A stretch of DNA of 52,839 bases from Ruminococcus sp. Lineage in GTDB: Bacteria > Bacillota > Clostridia > Oscillospirales > Acutalibacteraceae. How positions within the stretch are numbered: the stretch's first letter is position 1; each line of letters begins with the position of its first letter. Positions 41,127 to 49,609 of the stretch are shown here, piece by piece. Under the pieces are notes generated by a model. It had not been told where the DNA came from, searched no databases, and saw only the letters and a program-made list of their open reading frames with translations. The position numbers and the translations under genes were made by a program. Location of the stretch: NCBI GenBank assembly GCA_004558485.1, contig SFCS01000009.1, forward strand, positions 1 to 52,839, given 5' to 3'.

Positions 41127-41140
41127 GCGTTTGGTCTTAT
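41106..41140. promoter_or_regulatory. Inverted repeat shared by the PucR and Hsp20 promoters
   Basis: Perfect 8-bp arms ATAAGACC and GGTCTTAT separated by 19 bp. One arm is in the PucR promoter spacer; the other abuts and overlaps the hsp20 -10. Confidence 0.6.
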
Positions 41141-41143
41141 ACT
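41115..41143 (+). promoter_or_regulatory. Promoter of hsp20
   Basis: TTGAAA, 17-bp spacer, TATACT. No CIRCE element is visible. Confidence 0.65.
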
Positions 41144-41219
41144 ATAGGCGTAAACAAAAGGAGCCCCAAAAGGGGCGCCGGGGTTTACAAGAATATCGGT
41201 ATCATACGGAGGGATTTGT

Positions 41220-41672
41220 ATGTTTGAACTTAGACCGTATACGCATAAGAACACAGGACTCTATAACCCGTTCCATGAAATGGACGAGCTGGAACGCAGC
41301 TTCTTCGGCAATCCGTTCGGCTTCTTCGGCAACGACAGCCTGGCGGAATTCAAGACCGACATCAAGGATGAGGGCGATCACTATGAGTTGGAGGCGGATC
41401 TGCCCGGCTTCGACAAGAAGGACATCCACCTCGATGTGAACGGCGATGTGCTGACCGTCAGCGCCGAGCGCCATTCCGAGCACGAGGAAAAGGACAAGAA
41501 GGGTAAATATGTCCGCTGCGAGCGTTCCTATGGCGCATACAGCCGGCAGTTTGACCTCGGCGGCGTCAAGGCAGACGAGATCACGGCAAAGTATGAGAAC
41601 GGCGTGCTGCACCTGACCATGCCGAAAAAGACCGAGGAGATTCCGCAATCGCGGCGTCTTGAGATCGAATAA
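41220..41672 (+). CDS. Hsp20/alpha-crystallin small heat-shock protein
   Basis: A 150-aa ATP-independent chaperone that binds unfolding proteins. The N-terminus has FHEMDELERSFFGNPFGFFG. The alpha-crystallin domain (~45-140) runs from FKTDIKDEGDHYELEADLPG through GAYSRQFDLGGVKADEITAK to the family signature ENGVLHLTMPK. The short C-terminal tail EIPQSRRLEIE lacks a clear I-x-I. ACGGAGGG precedes the ATG. It has its own promoter and terminator. Confidence 0.93.
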   Translation: MFELRPYTHKNTGLYNPFHEMDELERSFFGNPFGFFGNDSLAEFKTDIKDEGDHYELEADLPGFDKKDIHLDVNGDVLTVSAERHSEHEEKDKKGKYVRCERSYGAYSRQFDLGGVKADEITAKYENGVLHLTMPKKTEEIPQSRRLEIE

Positions 41673-41677
41673 GGCAT

Positions 41678-41716
41678 GAAAAAAGCGGCTCCGGAATTTT
41701 CCGGAGCCGCTTTTTC
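41678..41716. terminator. Bidirectional terminator
   Basis: AAAAAGCGGCTCCGGAA/TTCCGGAGCCGCTTTTT-type stem with a minimal loop, between hsp20 and the convergent glyS-type gene. Confidence 0.92.
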
Positions 41717-41726
41717 GTTTGTATGC

Positions 41727-43163
41727 TCAGAACGCGAGCTTTTCGGTGAGATAGGCTCTAAGCTCCGAGATGGGCAGGCGCACCTGCTCCATGGAGTCGC
41801 GTTCACGCACGGTGACGCAGTTGTCGGCGGGGATGCCCTTTTCGGGATCGCCGACCGTCTCAAAGTCGACGGTGATGCAGAACGGCGTGCCGATCTCGTC
41901 CTCGCGGCGATAGCGCTTGCCGATAGAGCCGGCGTCATCGAAGTCCACCATGAAGTCCTTTTGCAGCGCATGGTAGATCTCCTCCGCCTTCGGGGACAGC
42001 TTCTTCGACAGCGGCAGCACGGCAGCCTTGAACGGTGCCAGCGCGGGATGCAGATGCAGCACGACGCGCACATCGTCCTTGCCCTGCTTGTCCTGCCCGA
42101 CGACCTCCTCGTCATAGGCGTCCACGAGGAACGCCAGAACGCTGCGCTCGACGCCGAGCGACGGCTCGATGACATAGGGGATGTAGCGGGTGTTCTTTTC
42201 CTGATCGAAATAGGTGAGATCCTTGCCGGAGGTGTTCTGATGCTGTGTCAGGTCGTAGTCGGTGCGATCCGCCACGCCCCACAGCTCGCCCCAGCCGAAC
42301 GGGAACAGAAATTCAAAGTCGGTGGTCGCCTTGGAATAGAAGCAAAGCTCCTCCGGGTCGTGATCGCGCAGACGCAGGTTCTCCTCGCGCAGACCGAGCG
42401 ACAAAAGCCACTCCTTGCAGAAGTTGCGCCAATAGGCAAACCATTCAAGGTCGGTGTTCGGCTCGCAGAAGAATTCCAGCTCCATCTGTTCAAATTCCCG
42501 CACGCGGAAAATGAAGTTGCCGGGGGTAATCTCGTTGCGGAAGGACTTACCGATCTGCGCGATGCCGAACGGCAGCTTGCGGCGAGTGGTGCGCTGCACA
42601 TTCACGAAGTTCACGAAAATGCCCTGTGCCGTCTCCGGGCGGAGATACACGGTGTTCTTGGCATCCTCGGTGACGCCCTGAAAGGTCTTGAACATCAGAT
42701 TGAACTGACGGATGTCGGTGAAATTGTGCTTGCCGCAGGTGGGACAGGGGATGTTGTTGCCGTCGATGAAGGCGACCATTTCCTCCTGCGACATGGCGTC
42801 AACCGGCTTTTCCGGCGTAATGCCCTTTTCGGCACAAAAATCCTCGATGAGCTTGTCCGCGCGGAAACGCTCCTTACATTCGCGGCAGTCCATCAGCGGA
42901 TCGCTGAAGCCGCTCAGGTGTCCCGATGCGACCCAGGTCTGCGGGTTCATGAGAATGGCGGCGTCCTGTCCCACATTGTAGGGATTTTCCTGCACAAACT
43001 TCTTCCACCATGCTTTTTTGACATTGTTTTTCAGCTCAACGCCCAAGGGACCGTAGTCCCATGTATTCGCCAGTCCGCCGTAGATCTCCGAACCGGCAAA
43101 GATAAAGCCGCGGTTTTTGCAAAGTGCCACGAGCTTGTCCATTGTTTTGGCTGTGTTTTCCAT
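41727..43163 (-). CDS. glyS: Glycine--tRNA ligase (dimeric, single-chain type)
   Basis: A 478-aa class II aminoacyl-tRNA synthetase. It starts ENTAKTMDKLVALCKNRGFI, then AGSEIYGGLANTWDYGPLGV, characteristic of the alpha2 glycyl enzyme. CPTCGKHNFTDIRQFNLMFK is a zinc-ribbon-like insertion. Motif 2 lies in IGKSFRNEITPGNFIFRVRE and FEQMELEFF, motif 3 near IEPSLGVERSVLAFL. The C-terminal anticodon-binding domain ends ISELRAYLTEKLAF. AAGGAGGG precedes the ATG, and a consensus promoter lies only ~30 nt upstream, so no T-box leader is present. Monocistronic between terminator and promoter. Confidence 0.96.
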   Translation of the reverse strand: MENTAKTMDKLVALCKNRGFIFAGSEIYGGLANTWDYGPLGVELKNNVKKAWWKKFVQENPYNVGQDAAILMNPQTWVASGHLSGFSDPLMDCRECKERFRADKLIEDFCAEKGITPEKPVDAMSQEEMVAFIDGNNIPCPTCGKHNFTDIRQFNLMFKTFQGVTEDAKNTVYLRPETAQGIFVNFVNVQRTTRRKLPFGIAQIGKSFRNEITPGNFIFRVREFEQMELEFFCEPNTDLEWFAYWRNFCKEWLLSLGLREENLRLRDHDPEELCFYSKATTDFEFLFPFGWGELWGVADRTDYDLTQHQNTSGKDLTYFDQEKNTRYIPYVIEPSLGVERSVLAFLVDAYDEEVVGQDKQGKDDVRVVLHLHPALAPFKAAVLPLSKKLSPKAEEIYHALQKDFMVDFDDAGSIGKRYRREDEIGTPFCITVDFETVGDPEKGIPADNCVTVRERDSMEQVRLPISELRAYLTEKLAF

Positions 43164-43191
43164 GTTGTCGCCCTCCTTAAAGCTAAGTTAT

Positions 43192-43220
43192 ATAATAGTA
43201 TAAAAAGTGCGCAGTGTCAA
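43192..43220 (-). promoter_or_regulatory. Promoter of the glycyl-tRNA synthetase gene
   Basis: On the minus strand: TTGACA, 17-bp spacer, TATTAT; leaves a leader of only ~20 nt. Confidence 0.75.
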
Positions 43221-43367
43221 CCGGAAACCACATATGTTTTGACTGTTCGTCCGCCGAAAACAGTGTCGGAAAATGTTGGCTTTCGGTGAAATTTGGATAA
43301 TTTAACAAAAAATATACACATGCTCTGAACATTATTTCCATATCGCCGATTATTATGAAAAAAGTAG

Positions 43368-43396
43368 TTGACAGAACACAGAAAATACAGTATAGT
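43368..43396 (+). promoter_or_regulatory. Promoter of the sigma-factor gene
   Basis: TTGACA, 17-bp spacer, TATAGT, about 35 nt before the GTG start. Confidence 0.75.
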
Positions 43397-43431
43397 AAGG
43401 ATAAGTGCAAAGTAGCTTTTGAGGTGGTTCT

Positions 43432-44031
43432 GTGCGAAGTGATTTCCCCGCGCGGTCATCGGCGACCGATGACGCATCGCTGGCATTGTTGGCGGCGGGC
43501 GGGAATGACGAGGCTTTTGCCGCTCTGATGGAGCGCACCGTGCCGATGATCAAGCGCTTTGCCGCACAGTATCGCCATGTGTACGGTATCGGACAGGACG
43601 ATCTGGTGCAGGAGGGGCTTTTGGGATTGCTTTCCGCCGCGCGCGCCTATCGCGCGGGAGCGGGAGATTTTTCCGCGTTTGCCGCCGCTTGCATCCGCAA
43701 TCGCATGCTGTCCGCTCTGCGGCGGCAGCTCCCCGCCGACAGCTTTGAGTTGTCGGATGCCGAAGAAAGGCTCTGCGCCGTCCCGTCGGGACAAGCCGGA
43801 CCGGAACAGTTGGTGGTGCAAAAGGAACAGCGCGCACGCCTCAAGGCGCAGCTCTTGCAGGAATTGACGCCGCTGGAATACCGTGTGCTCATGGGGTATC
43901 TCAGCGGGCAGAGCTATGCAGAGATCGCAAGTGCCGCCGGGGTTTCCAAAAAAGCCGTGGACAATGCCCTCAGACGGGTGCGGCAAAAGCTGTCAAACGG
44001 CAGCTTTCATTGGTTTTCTTTATGGCAATGA
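43432..44031 (+). CDS. Sigma-70 family RNA polymerase sigma factor (SigH-like)
   Basis: A 199-aa sigma factor. Region 2 is DEAFAALMERTVPMIKRFAA followed by GIGQDDLVQEGLLGLLSAAR and FSAFAAACIRNRMLSALRR, close to sigma-H/sigma-30 proteins. Region 4 is QELTPLEYRVLMGYLSGQSY, AEIASAAGVSKKAVDNALRR. Region 3 is reduced, and there is no region 1. GTG start with GAGGTGG upstream. In spore formers SigH directs entry into sporulation, but other SigH-like paralogues exist. A short gap leads to the zinc-ribbon gene. Confidence 0.85.
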   Translation: MRSDFPARSSATDDASLALLAAGGNDEAFAALMERTVPMIKRFAAQYRHVYGIGQDDLVQEGLLGLLSAARAYRAGAGDFSAFAAACIRNRMLSALRRQLPADSFELSDAEERLCAVPSGQAGPEQLVVQKEQRARLKAQLLQELTPLEYRVLMGYLSGQSYAEIASAAGVSKKAVDNALRRVRQKLSNGSFHWFSLWQ

Positions 44032-44150
44032 CGGCATATGGCCGGTTGCAGATACATGCCCGCCGGGCACCTTAATCATGAAGTTCTTTGGAATGGTATC
44101 GGTTAATTCGCGTCGTAGGGCAAATCTATTATCAAGCGAGGTAAAATCTC

Positions 44151-44429
44151 ATGTACGAAGACAAAACTCTGGTCTGCAAAGAATGTGGCAACGAATTTGT
44201 GTTCACCGCCGGTGAGCAGGAGTTCTACGCTGAGAAAGGCTTTGTTAACGAGCCGCAGCGCTGCAAGGCTTGCCGCGATGCGCGCAAGAATGCCGGCAGA
44301 CCTGCCCGCGAAATGTTCACCGCTATCTGCGCGAACTGCGGCAAGGAAGCGAAGGTTCCCTTCCAGCCCCGTGAAGATCGCCCGGTGTACTGCAGCGAGT
44401 GCTTTGCCCAGATGCGTGGCGAGCAGTAA
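44151..44429 (+). CDS. Double zinc-ribbon protein
   Basis: A 92-aa protein with two CxxC...CxxC units. The first is LVCKECGNEFVFTAGEQEFY with QRCKACRDARK, the pattern of the probable zinc-ribbon group PF13451. The second is ICANCGKEAKVPFQPREDRP with VYCSECF. These small proteins are widespread in Clostridia; nucleic-acid binding is likely and no precise role is known. GCGAGG precedes ATG 44151. The codon bias suggests strong expression. A hairpin follows. Confidence 0.85.
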   Translation: MYEDKTLVCKECGNEFVFTAGEQEFYAEKGFVNEPQRCKACRDARKNAGRPAREMFTAICANCGKEAKVPFQPREDRPVYCSECFAQMRGEQ

Positions 44430-44450
44430 GCTTCACTGCCAACACAGCAC

Positions 44451-44485
44451 AAAAAGCGCCGTCCCCAACGGGGACGGCGCTTTAG
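44451..44485 (+). terminator. Terminator of the zinc-ribbon gene
   Basis: AAAGCGCCGTCCCC/GGGGACGGCGCTTT perfect stem with a 3-nt loop. Confidence 0.85.
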
Positions 44486-44508
44486 ACTGTCAAAAAGTCC
44501 GCAGGACG

Positions 44509-44545
44509 CAAAAGTGCCTCCCCAAGAGGGGAGGCACTTTTCTTT
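44509..44545. terminator. Second hairpin, likely shared with the AEC transporter gene
   Basis: AAAAGTGCCTCCCC/GGGGAGGCACTTTT with a 4-nt loop and T-rich right flank. Confidence 0.75.
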
Positions 44546-44681
44546 TCTGTATTGTGTTATACCACGAAGCAAAAATGCTTGCTTGCAAGGGCTTTTTTGC
44601 GAGGCCGTCAATACCACCGTCGTGCGCAGCACGGGAAGGCGACAGCCGTAAAGGCTTGCGCAGCAAGACTTTCTGTGGATA

Positions 44682-45623
44682 TTATGCCACGATCTGGGCG
44701 AGGCCGACAATGAGCGGCATGGTGATGATGGACAGCAGCGTCGAGAGCGACACGATGTTGCCCGAGGTGTGCGGATAGCGGTCATATTTTGCAGCAAACA
44801 TGGTGGTGAGAGCGGCGACGGGCGTGCTGGCGGAAATGACGAGCGAGACCAGCATGCTGCCGCGCAGGCCGCAGACATAGAGGATGCCGAAGGTGAGAAG
44901 CGGCATCACGACGATGCGCAAAAGCACGACATAAAAGCTCTTTAAGTCATGCAGCAGCGCCTTGAAGTCGATGTCCGCAAGATAAAAGCCGACGACGATC
45001 ATGGGAAGCGGCGTGTTGAGCGCCGCCAAATGGCGGATGGGGGCGAAGATCAGCTCGGGGAGCGCAAAGTCCTTCCACACAAGCGGCAAAAGGAACAGGC
45101 AAAGTCCGATGCCGACGCCGAGCAGCCCCGGCGACAAAAGAATTTTTTTCGGCGAGAGCGTTTTACGGTCGCCGCTCATGAGGATGATGCCATAGCTCCA
45201 CGCCATCGCGTTGAAGGCGGCGATGTATGCGCCGCAGAGAAAAGTCCCCTCGTCGCCGAGGAGCGCCTCCTGGAGCGGCAGACCCATATAGCCCGCGTTG
45301 GAGAAAATGACCGCAAAGCGCAGCATCCGCTGACGGGCATCGTCACTGTCGCGCACCAGCACCTTCGAGAGCAGGATCATGCCGCCGTGCATCAGAAAGG
45401 CGATGAACAGCACCAGAAAAAGATCCCTGAGATTTTCCATGCTGAACGGGATATCCACAAAGGACTTGATGAGGATGCACGGGGTGACGCAATAGAGGAC
45501 AACGTTGGAAAGTCCCCTTGCCGACGCCTCGGTCAAGAGTTTTGCTTTGTTCGCCAAAACGCCCACGGCGATCAGAATGAACAGGATGAGCACCTGCTGG
45601 CCGACGGTTAAAAATGCATTCAT
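44682..45623 (-). CDS. AEC (auxin efflux carrier) family transporter
   Basis: A 313-aa inner-membrane protein with about ten hydrophobic helices in two five-helix halves (VGQQVLILFILIAVGVLANK; NVVLYCVTPCILIKSFVDIP; IFSNAGYMGLPLQEALLGDE; LGVGIGLCLFLLPLVWKDFA; VISASTPVAALTTMFAAKYD; STLLSIITMPLIVGLAQIV). The SNAGYMGLP and ASTPVAA stretches are typical crossover motifs. AEC proteins carry organic acids such as malate or malonate. The start at 45623 has GGGAGC upstream with loose spacing; an in-frame start at 45683 is less protein-like. Confidence 0.88.
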   Translation of the reverse strand: MNAFLTVGQQVLILFILIAVGVLANKAKLLTEASARGLSNVVLYCVTPCILIKSFVDIPFSMENLRDLFLVLFIAFLMHGGMILLSKVLVRDSDDARQRMLRFAVIFSNAGYMGLPLQEALLGDEGTFLCGAYIAAFNAMAWSYGIILMSGDRKTLSPKKILLSPGLLGVGIGLCLFLLPLVWKDFALPELIFAPIRHLAALNTPLPMIVVGFYLADIDFKALLHDLKSFYVVLLRIVVMPLLTFGILYVCGLRGSMLVSLVISASTPVAALTTMFAAKYDRYPHTSGNIVSLSTLLSIITMPLIVGLAQIVA

Positions 45624-45689
45624 TACGGTATATAAGCTCCCAATACAAAAATGTGATATAAAAATAAGGACAGTCTTGCCCAATATGAG

Positions 45690-45717
45690 AAAAGGACAGG
45701 CAAACGCCTGTCCTTTA
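45690..45717 (-). terminator. Terminator of the small membrane protein gene
   Basis: AAAGGACAGGC/GCCTGTCCTTT perfect stem with a 4-nt loop, T-rich end on the minus strand. Confidence 0.75.
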
Positions 45718-45760
45718 TCATATCACGCAGACACCGCAAAATGCAAGCACAATTTGCGCA

Positions 45761-46096
45761 TCATGCAAAGCACGGCGCATCGACTGCGTCGACGGGCTTC
45801 GGGAGCGCTGCGACGCGCGCCTTCATTTCACGCAGCACACGCCGCCGTTTCCGCACCGCATACTGATGCGCGTCCCGCCGCATGGCGAAAGCACAGCAGC
45901 CGAGCACCACAAGGCGCAGAACCTCCATCAGCACGCCCAACAGCGGCAAGGCAAAGAAGTCGACGCCCGCCGTGCAGCCGTCCGTCAGCAGCATCAGAAG
46001 GGGAACGAGCGACACAAGGCGCGTCGACGCGAAGTGTGCTTTATTAAACATATACAAAAAGGTGATGCCCATAACGGCGATGTGCAGGACGGTCAT
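45761..46096 (-). CDS. Small membrane protein of unknown function
   Basis: A 111-aa protein with about three transmembrane segments: TVLHIAVMGITFLYMFNK, LVSLVPLLMLLTDGCTAGVD with FFALPLLGVLMEVLRLVVLG, and CCAFAMRRD. A basic, probably cytoplasmic tail follows (YAVRKRRRVLREMKARVAAL). The start at 46096 was chosen for GGGGG 8 nt upstream; 46132 is in frame but runs into the leader. No family is recognised. It has its own promoter and terminator. Confidence 0.65.
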   Translation of the reverse strand: MTVLHIAVMGITFLYMFNKAHFASTRLVSLVPLLMLLTDGCTAGVDFFALPLLGVLMEVLRLVVLGCCAFAMRRDAHQYAVRKRRRVLREMKARVAALPKPVDAVDAPCFA

Positions 46097-46146
46097 AATG
46101 TATACCCCCGGTCGAACGATTGTTCCGAACATTTGTTTACAATGCC

Positions 46147-46174
46147 ATTATACAAGTTTTTTCGGAAAAATCAA
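46147..46174 (-). promoter_or_regulatory. Promoter of the small membrane protein gene
   Basis: On the minus strand: TTGATT, 16-bp spacer, TATAAT. Confidence 0.6.
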
Positions 46175-46393
46175 GTCTTTTTTTCAAATTTTTCATATTT
46201 TCCGCAAAAAAACCGAACATACAGTTCGATGGGAAAAGGTTTCCCCGACCGCGGCGGGTTTTGGCAGATTTTGACAGCCTGTTTGTGATATACTTTTTCG
46301 TGCTGACGGAAAAAGAAGAACGATAATTGTACAATATTACCAGTTTTTCAGGAAAAAATTTCCGATTTTTACAGGCTTTTGACCTAGAACCAC
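46175..46393. other. AT-rich gene-free stretch between divergent genes
   Basis: No coding frame or RNA gene is convincing. It has several T- and A-runs and a 10-bp palindrome ATTGTACAAT at 46326-46335 that could be a protein-binding site for the glycogen operon. Confidence 0.4.
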
Positions 46394-46422
46394 TTGATTT
46401 TTGCGGATAAGTCTGATAAGAT
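46394..46422 (+). promoter_or_regulatory. Candidate promoter of the glycogen operon
   Basis: TTGATT, 17-bp spacer, TAAGAT, ~45 nt before glgB. Confidence 0.45.
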
Positions 46423-46466
46423 AAAAAGGAAATATCGGATCATTGCGAAGAAACGGAGTTTTAGAC

Positions 46467-48359
46467 ATGGATATGCAGCAGGAAGTACGGGATATGACCG
46501 CGCGCTTTTCACAGGGAACGGAAAGCCATGCCTACCGCTTTTTGGGCTGTCATGCCGCGGCGGACGGTGCGTATACCTTTCGCGTGTTTGCGCCCGCCGC
46601 GTCCGCTGTGTTTCTGTGCGGCGATTTCAACAACTGGAATACGGAGGACACGCCGCTTGAGCCCATTGGCGACGGCGTGTGGGAGTGTACGGTCTCCGGC
46701 GTTAAGACATATTCCGGCTATAAATATCATATTGTGGACAGGCAGGGGAACGGGAAGATGAAGGGCGACCCCTTTGCCACGCACGCCGAAACGCGGCCGG
46801 GCACTGCCTCGAAGGTGTTGCCGCTTTCGGAATATCCCTGGCGGGACGCTGCCTGGTATGAAAAAAAACGAAGGGAGTCGGTGTATAACATCCCCGTCAA
46901 CATCTATGAATTTCACATGGGCTCCTGGCGGCGCTACAGCGACGGCAATGTGTTTTCCTATGAAAAAATGGCGGATGAGCTGATTCCCTATGTGGTGGAA
47001 ATGGGTTATACGCATGTTGAGATGCTCCCTATCATGGAATACCCCTTCGATGGCTCCTGGGGCTATCAGGTGACCGGCTATTATGCGCCCACCTCGCGCT
47101 ACGGTACGCCGGATGAGCTGCGCCGCTTTGTGGAGCGCTGCCACGAGGCGGGAATCGGCGTCATCATGGACTGGGTGCCCGCGCATTTTCCGAAGGACGC
47201 CTGCGGGCTGTATCGCTTTGACGGCACGCCCCTTTTTGAATATGCCGATCCCAGAAAGGGCGAGCACAAGGAATGGGGCACGATGGTCTTTGACTACGGC
47301 AAGCCGCAGGTGAAGAGCTTTCTTATTTCCAACGCCATATATTGGCTCGAGGAATTCCACATGGACGGTCTGCGGGTGGACGCAGTGGCGTCGATGCTGT
47401 ATCTCGACTATAACCGCAAGGACGGCGAATGGATTCCCAACCGCTACGGCGGCAGGGAAAACCTTGAGGCGGTCGATTTCCTGAGACAGCTCAACGAAAC
47501 GGTGTTTGCCGCTCATCCCGACACCATGATGATCGCAGAGGAATCGACGGCGTGGCCGATGGTGTCCCGCCCGACATCCGACGGCGGACTCGGCTTCAAC
47601 TATAAATGGAACATGGGCTGGATGAACGATATGCTGCGGTATACCTCCATGGATCCGCTGTTCCGAAAGGGCAATCACAACTGCCTGACCTTCTCATTTT
47701 TCTATGCGTTCTCGGAAAACTTCATTTTGCCTATCTCGCACGATGAGGTGGTGCACGGGAAAGGGTCGCTGCTCAACAAGATGCCCGGCACCTATGAGGA
47801 AAAGTTTGCGGGCATGCGCACCTTCCTTGCGTATATGATGGCGCACCCGGGCAAGAAGCTGCTGTTCATGGGCAGCGAGTTCGGCCAGTTCAAGGAATGG
47901 GATTATGAGAACGGGCTTGACTGGCTGCTCCTCGACTATGAGGCGCACCGCATGCTGCAGCACTATGTGCGCACGCTCAACCATTTCTATAAAGAGAACG
48001 CCGCGCTGTGGCGGGACGATTTCTCCTGGCACGGGTTCTCCTGGATCTCCAGTGACGACAATCAAAACAGCGTCATTGCCTTCCGCCGCATGGACGATAA
48101 GGGCAATGAGCTCATCACCGTCTGCAATTTCACACCGGTGCGCCGCGAAAACTATCGCATCGGCGTGCCGACGGCGGGAAGATACACGGCAGTGCTCGAC
48201 ACCGACGCCGCAGAGTTCGGCGGTGCAGGGGAGGGCGTGTCCGTTGTGAAGTCGGAGAAAATTCCGATGCACGGCTTTGACCAGTCGGTCTCGCTGACGC
48301 TGCCGCCGCTTTCGGCGCAGTTTTATAAGCTCACCCGTCGCAATCCCCGCAAAAAATAA
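46467..48359 (+). CDS. glgB: 1,4-alpha-glucan branching enzyme
   Basis: A 630-aa enzyme that makes alpha-1,6 branches in glycogen. The N-terminal CBM48 domain has YTFRVFAPAASAVFLCGDFN, NWN. The GH13 catalytic barrel has GYTHVEMLPIMEYPFDGSWG, the nucleophile Asp in FHMDGLRVDAVASMLYLDY, the acid Glu in MMIAEESTAWP and the late Asp in LPISHDEVVHGKGSL. The C-terminal beta-domain ends FYKLTRRNPRKK. ATG 46467 follows GGAG by 8 nt. First gene of the operon glgB-glgC-glgD-glgA. Confidence 0.95.
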   Translation: MDMQQEVRDMTARFSQGTESHAYRFLGCHAAADGAYTFRVFAPAASAVFLCGDFNNWNTEDTPLEPIGDGVWECTVSGVKTYSGYKYHIVDRQGNGKMKGDPFATHAETRPGTASKVLPLSEYPWRDAAWYEKKRRESVYNIPVNIYEFHMGSWRRYSDGNVFSYEKMADELIPYVVEMGYTHVEMLPIMEYPFDGSWGYQVTGYYAPTSRYGTPDELRRFVERCHEAGIGVIMDWVPAHFPKDACGLYRFDGTPLFEYADPRKGEHKEWGTMVFDYGKPQVKSFLISNAIYWLEEFHMDGLRVDAVASMLYLDYNRKDGEWIPNRYGGRENLEAVDFLRQLNETVFAAHPDTMMIAEESTAWPMVSRPTSDGGLGFNYKWNMGWMNDMLRYTSMDPLFRKGNHNCLTFSFFYAFSENFILPISHDEVVHGKGSLLNKMPGTYEEKFAGMRTFLAYMMAHPGKKLLFMGSEFGQFKEWDYENGLDWLLLDYEAHRMLQHYVRTLNHFYKENAALWRDDFSWHGFSWISSDDNQNSVIAFRRMDDKGNELITVCNFTPVRRENYRIGVPTAGRYTAVLDTDAAEFGGAGEGVSVVKSEKIPMHGFDQSVSLTLPPLSAQFYKLTRRNPRKK

Positions 48360-48392
48360 TCAACAATTCCCAAAGGGAAAGGAAGATATGCT

Positions 48393-49607
48393 ATGTTCCG
48401 AAAACAAGAATGTGTCGCCATGCTGCTGGCGGGCGGTCAGGGCAGCCGTTTGTATGCGCTCACCCGCCGCATCGCCAAGCCCGCCGTGCCGTTCGGCGGG
48501 AAGTATCGCATCATCGATTTCCCGCTGTCTAACTGCGTCAATTCCGGCATCGAAACGGTCGGTGTGCTGACGCAGTACCAGCCGCTTGAGCTCAATGACT
48601 ACATAGGGTCGGGTCAGCCCTGGGATCTTGACCGCCTGGATGCGGGCGTGCATGTGCTGCCGCCGTATCAACGGCACAAGGGCGCAGACTGGTATAAGGG
48701 CACGGCGAATGCCATTTATCAGAACATGGATTTCATCGCGCGGTATGATCCGGAATATGTGCTGGTGCTGTCCGGCGACCATATCTATAAGATGAACTAT
48801 GCGGACATGATCGAGGAGCATAAGCAGAACGGCGCCGCCTGTACGGTGGCGGTGCTGGAGGTGGAGATGTCGGAGGCGAGCCGTTTCGGCATCCTCAACA
48901 CCAACCCCGATGGGTCGATCTATGAATTTGAGGAAAAGCCCGCGCACCCCAAGAGCAATCTGGCGTCGATGGGCATTTATGTGTTCAACTGGAAAGAGCT
49001 CAGAAGGTATTTGGAGGCGGACGAGCAGGATCCCCATTCCGCCAACGATTTCGGTAAAAATGTCATCCCCGCGATGCTGAAGGGCGGCGAGCGGATGTTC
49101 ACCTATCGCTTTGACGGCTATTGGAAGGATGTCGGCACGATCGAGAGCCTTTGGGAGGCGAACATGGATCTGCTCAATCCGCATGTGCCGCTCGACCTGC
49201 TCGATCCCAACTGGCGCATCTATTCCCGCACGGCGGGGCTGCCGCCGCACTATATTGCCGCCGGCGCCTCCGTGCAGAACAGTATGCTTTCCGAGGGAAG
49301 CAACATTGCGGGAAAGGTGGATTTCTCCGTGATCTTCTCCGGCGTGACGGTGGAGGAGGGCGCGGTCATCCGCGACTCCATCCTGATGCCCGGCACGCAT
49401 GTCAAGCGCGGGGCGTGTGTACAGTATGCAATACTGGCGGAGAACACCGTCATTGAAGAAAACGCCACAGTCGGCGAACGGCCGGAGGACTGCGAAAACC
49501 TGGAGGACTGGGGCGTTGCCGTGATTGCGGAGAATATCCGCATCGGCAAGGGCGTCCGCGTGCCTGCGAAGGCTATGGTGGAAGCCGATCTGGAAGGAGC
49601 GGAGTGA
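48393..49607 (+). CDS. glgC: Glucose-1-phosphate adenylyltransferase
   Basis: A 404-aa enzyme making ADP-glucose from glucose-1-phosphate and ATP, the committed step of glycogen synthesis. The nucleotide-binding start is CVAMLLAGGQGSRLYALTRR, followed by KPAVPFGGKYRIIDFPLSNC. The product site is in VLVLSGDHIYKMNYADMIEE, then FEEKPAHPKSNLASMGIYVF and DGYWKDVGTIESLWEANMDL. The C-terminal part is a left-handed beta-helix with hexapeptide repeats. AAAGGAAAGG lies upstream. It normally works with GlgD encoded next. Confidence 0.95.
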   Translation: MFRKQECVAMLLAGGQGSRLYALTRRIAKPAVPFGGKYRIIDFPLSNCVNSGIETVGVLTQYQPLELNDYIGSGQPWDLDRLDAGVHVLPPYQRHKGADWYKGTANAIYQNMDFIARYDPEYVLVLSGDHIYKMNYADMIEEHKQNGAACTVAVLEVEMSEASRFGILNTNPDGSIYEFEEKPAHPKSNLASMGIYVFNWKELRRYLEADEQDPHSANDFGKNVIPAMLKGGERMFTYRFDGYWKDVGTIESLWEANMDLLNPHVPLDLLDPNWRIYSRTAGLPPHYIAAGASVQNSMLSEGSNIAGKVDFSVIFSGVTVEEGAVIRDSILMPGTHVKRGACVQYAILAENTVIEENATVGERPEDCENLEDWGVAVIAENIRIGKGVRVPAKAMVEADLEGAE

Positions 49608-49609
49608 GT

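Noticed and set aside
41676..43289. 537-codon plus-strand frame opposite glycyl-tRNA synthetase
   Set aside because: The minus strand encodes a full synthetase with all motifs; the plus frame has low-complexity composition and runs through a terminator.
43164..43430. T-box leader for the glycyl-tRNA synthetase gene
   Set aside because: A consensus promoter lies only ~30 bp before the start, leaving no room; no T-box AGGGTGG core is seen on the minus strand.
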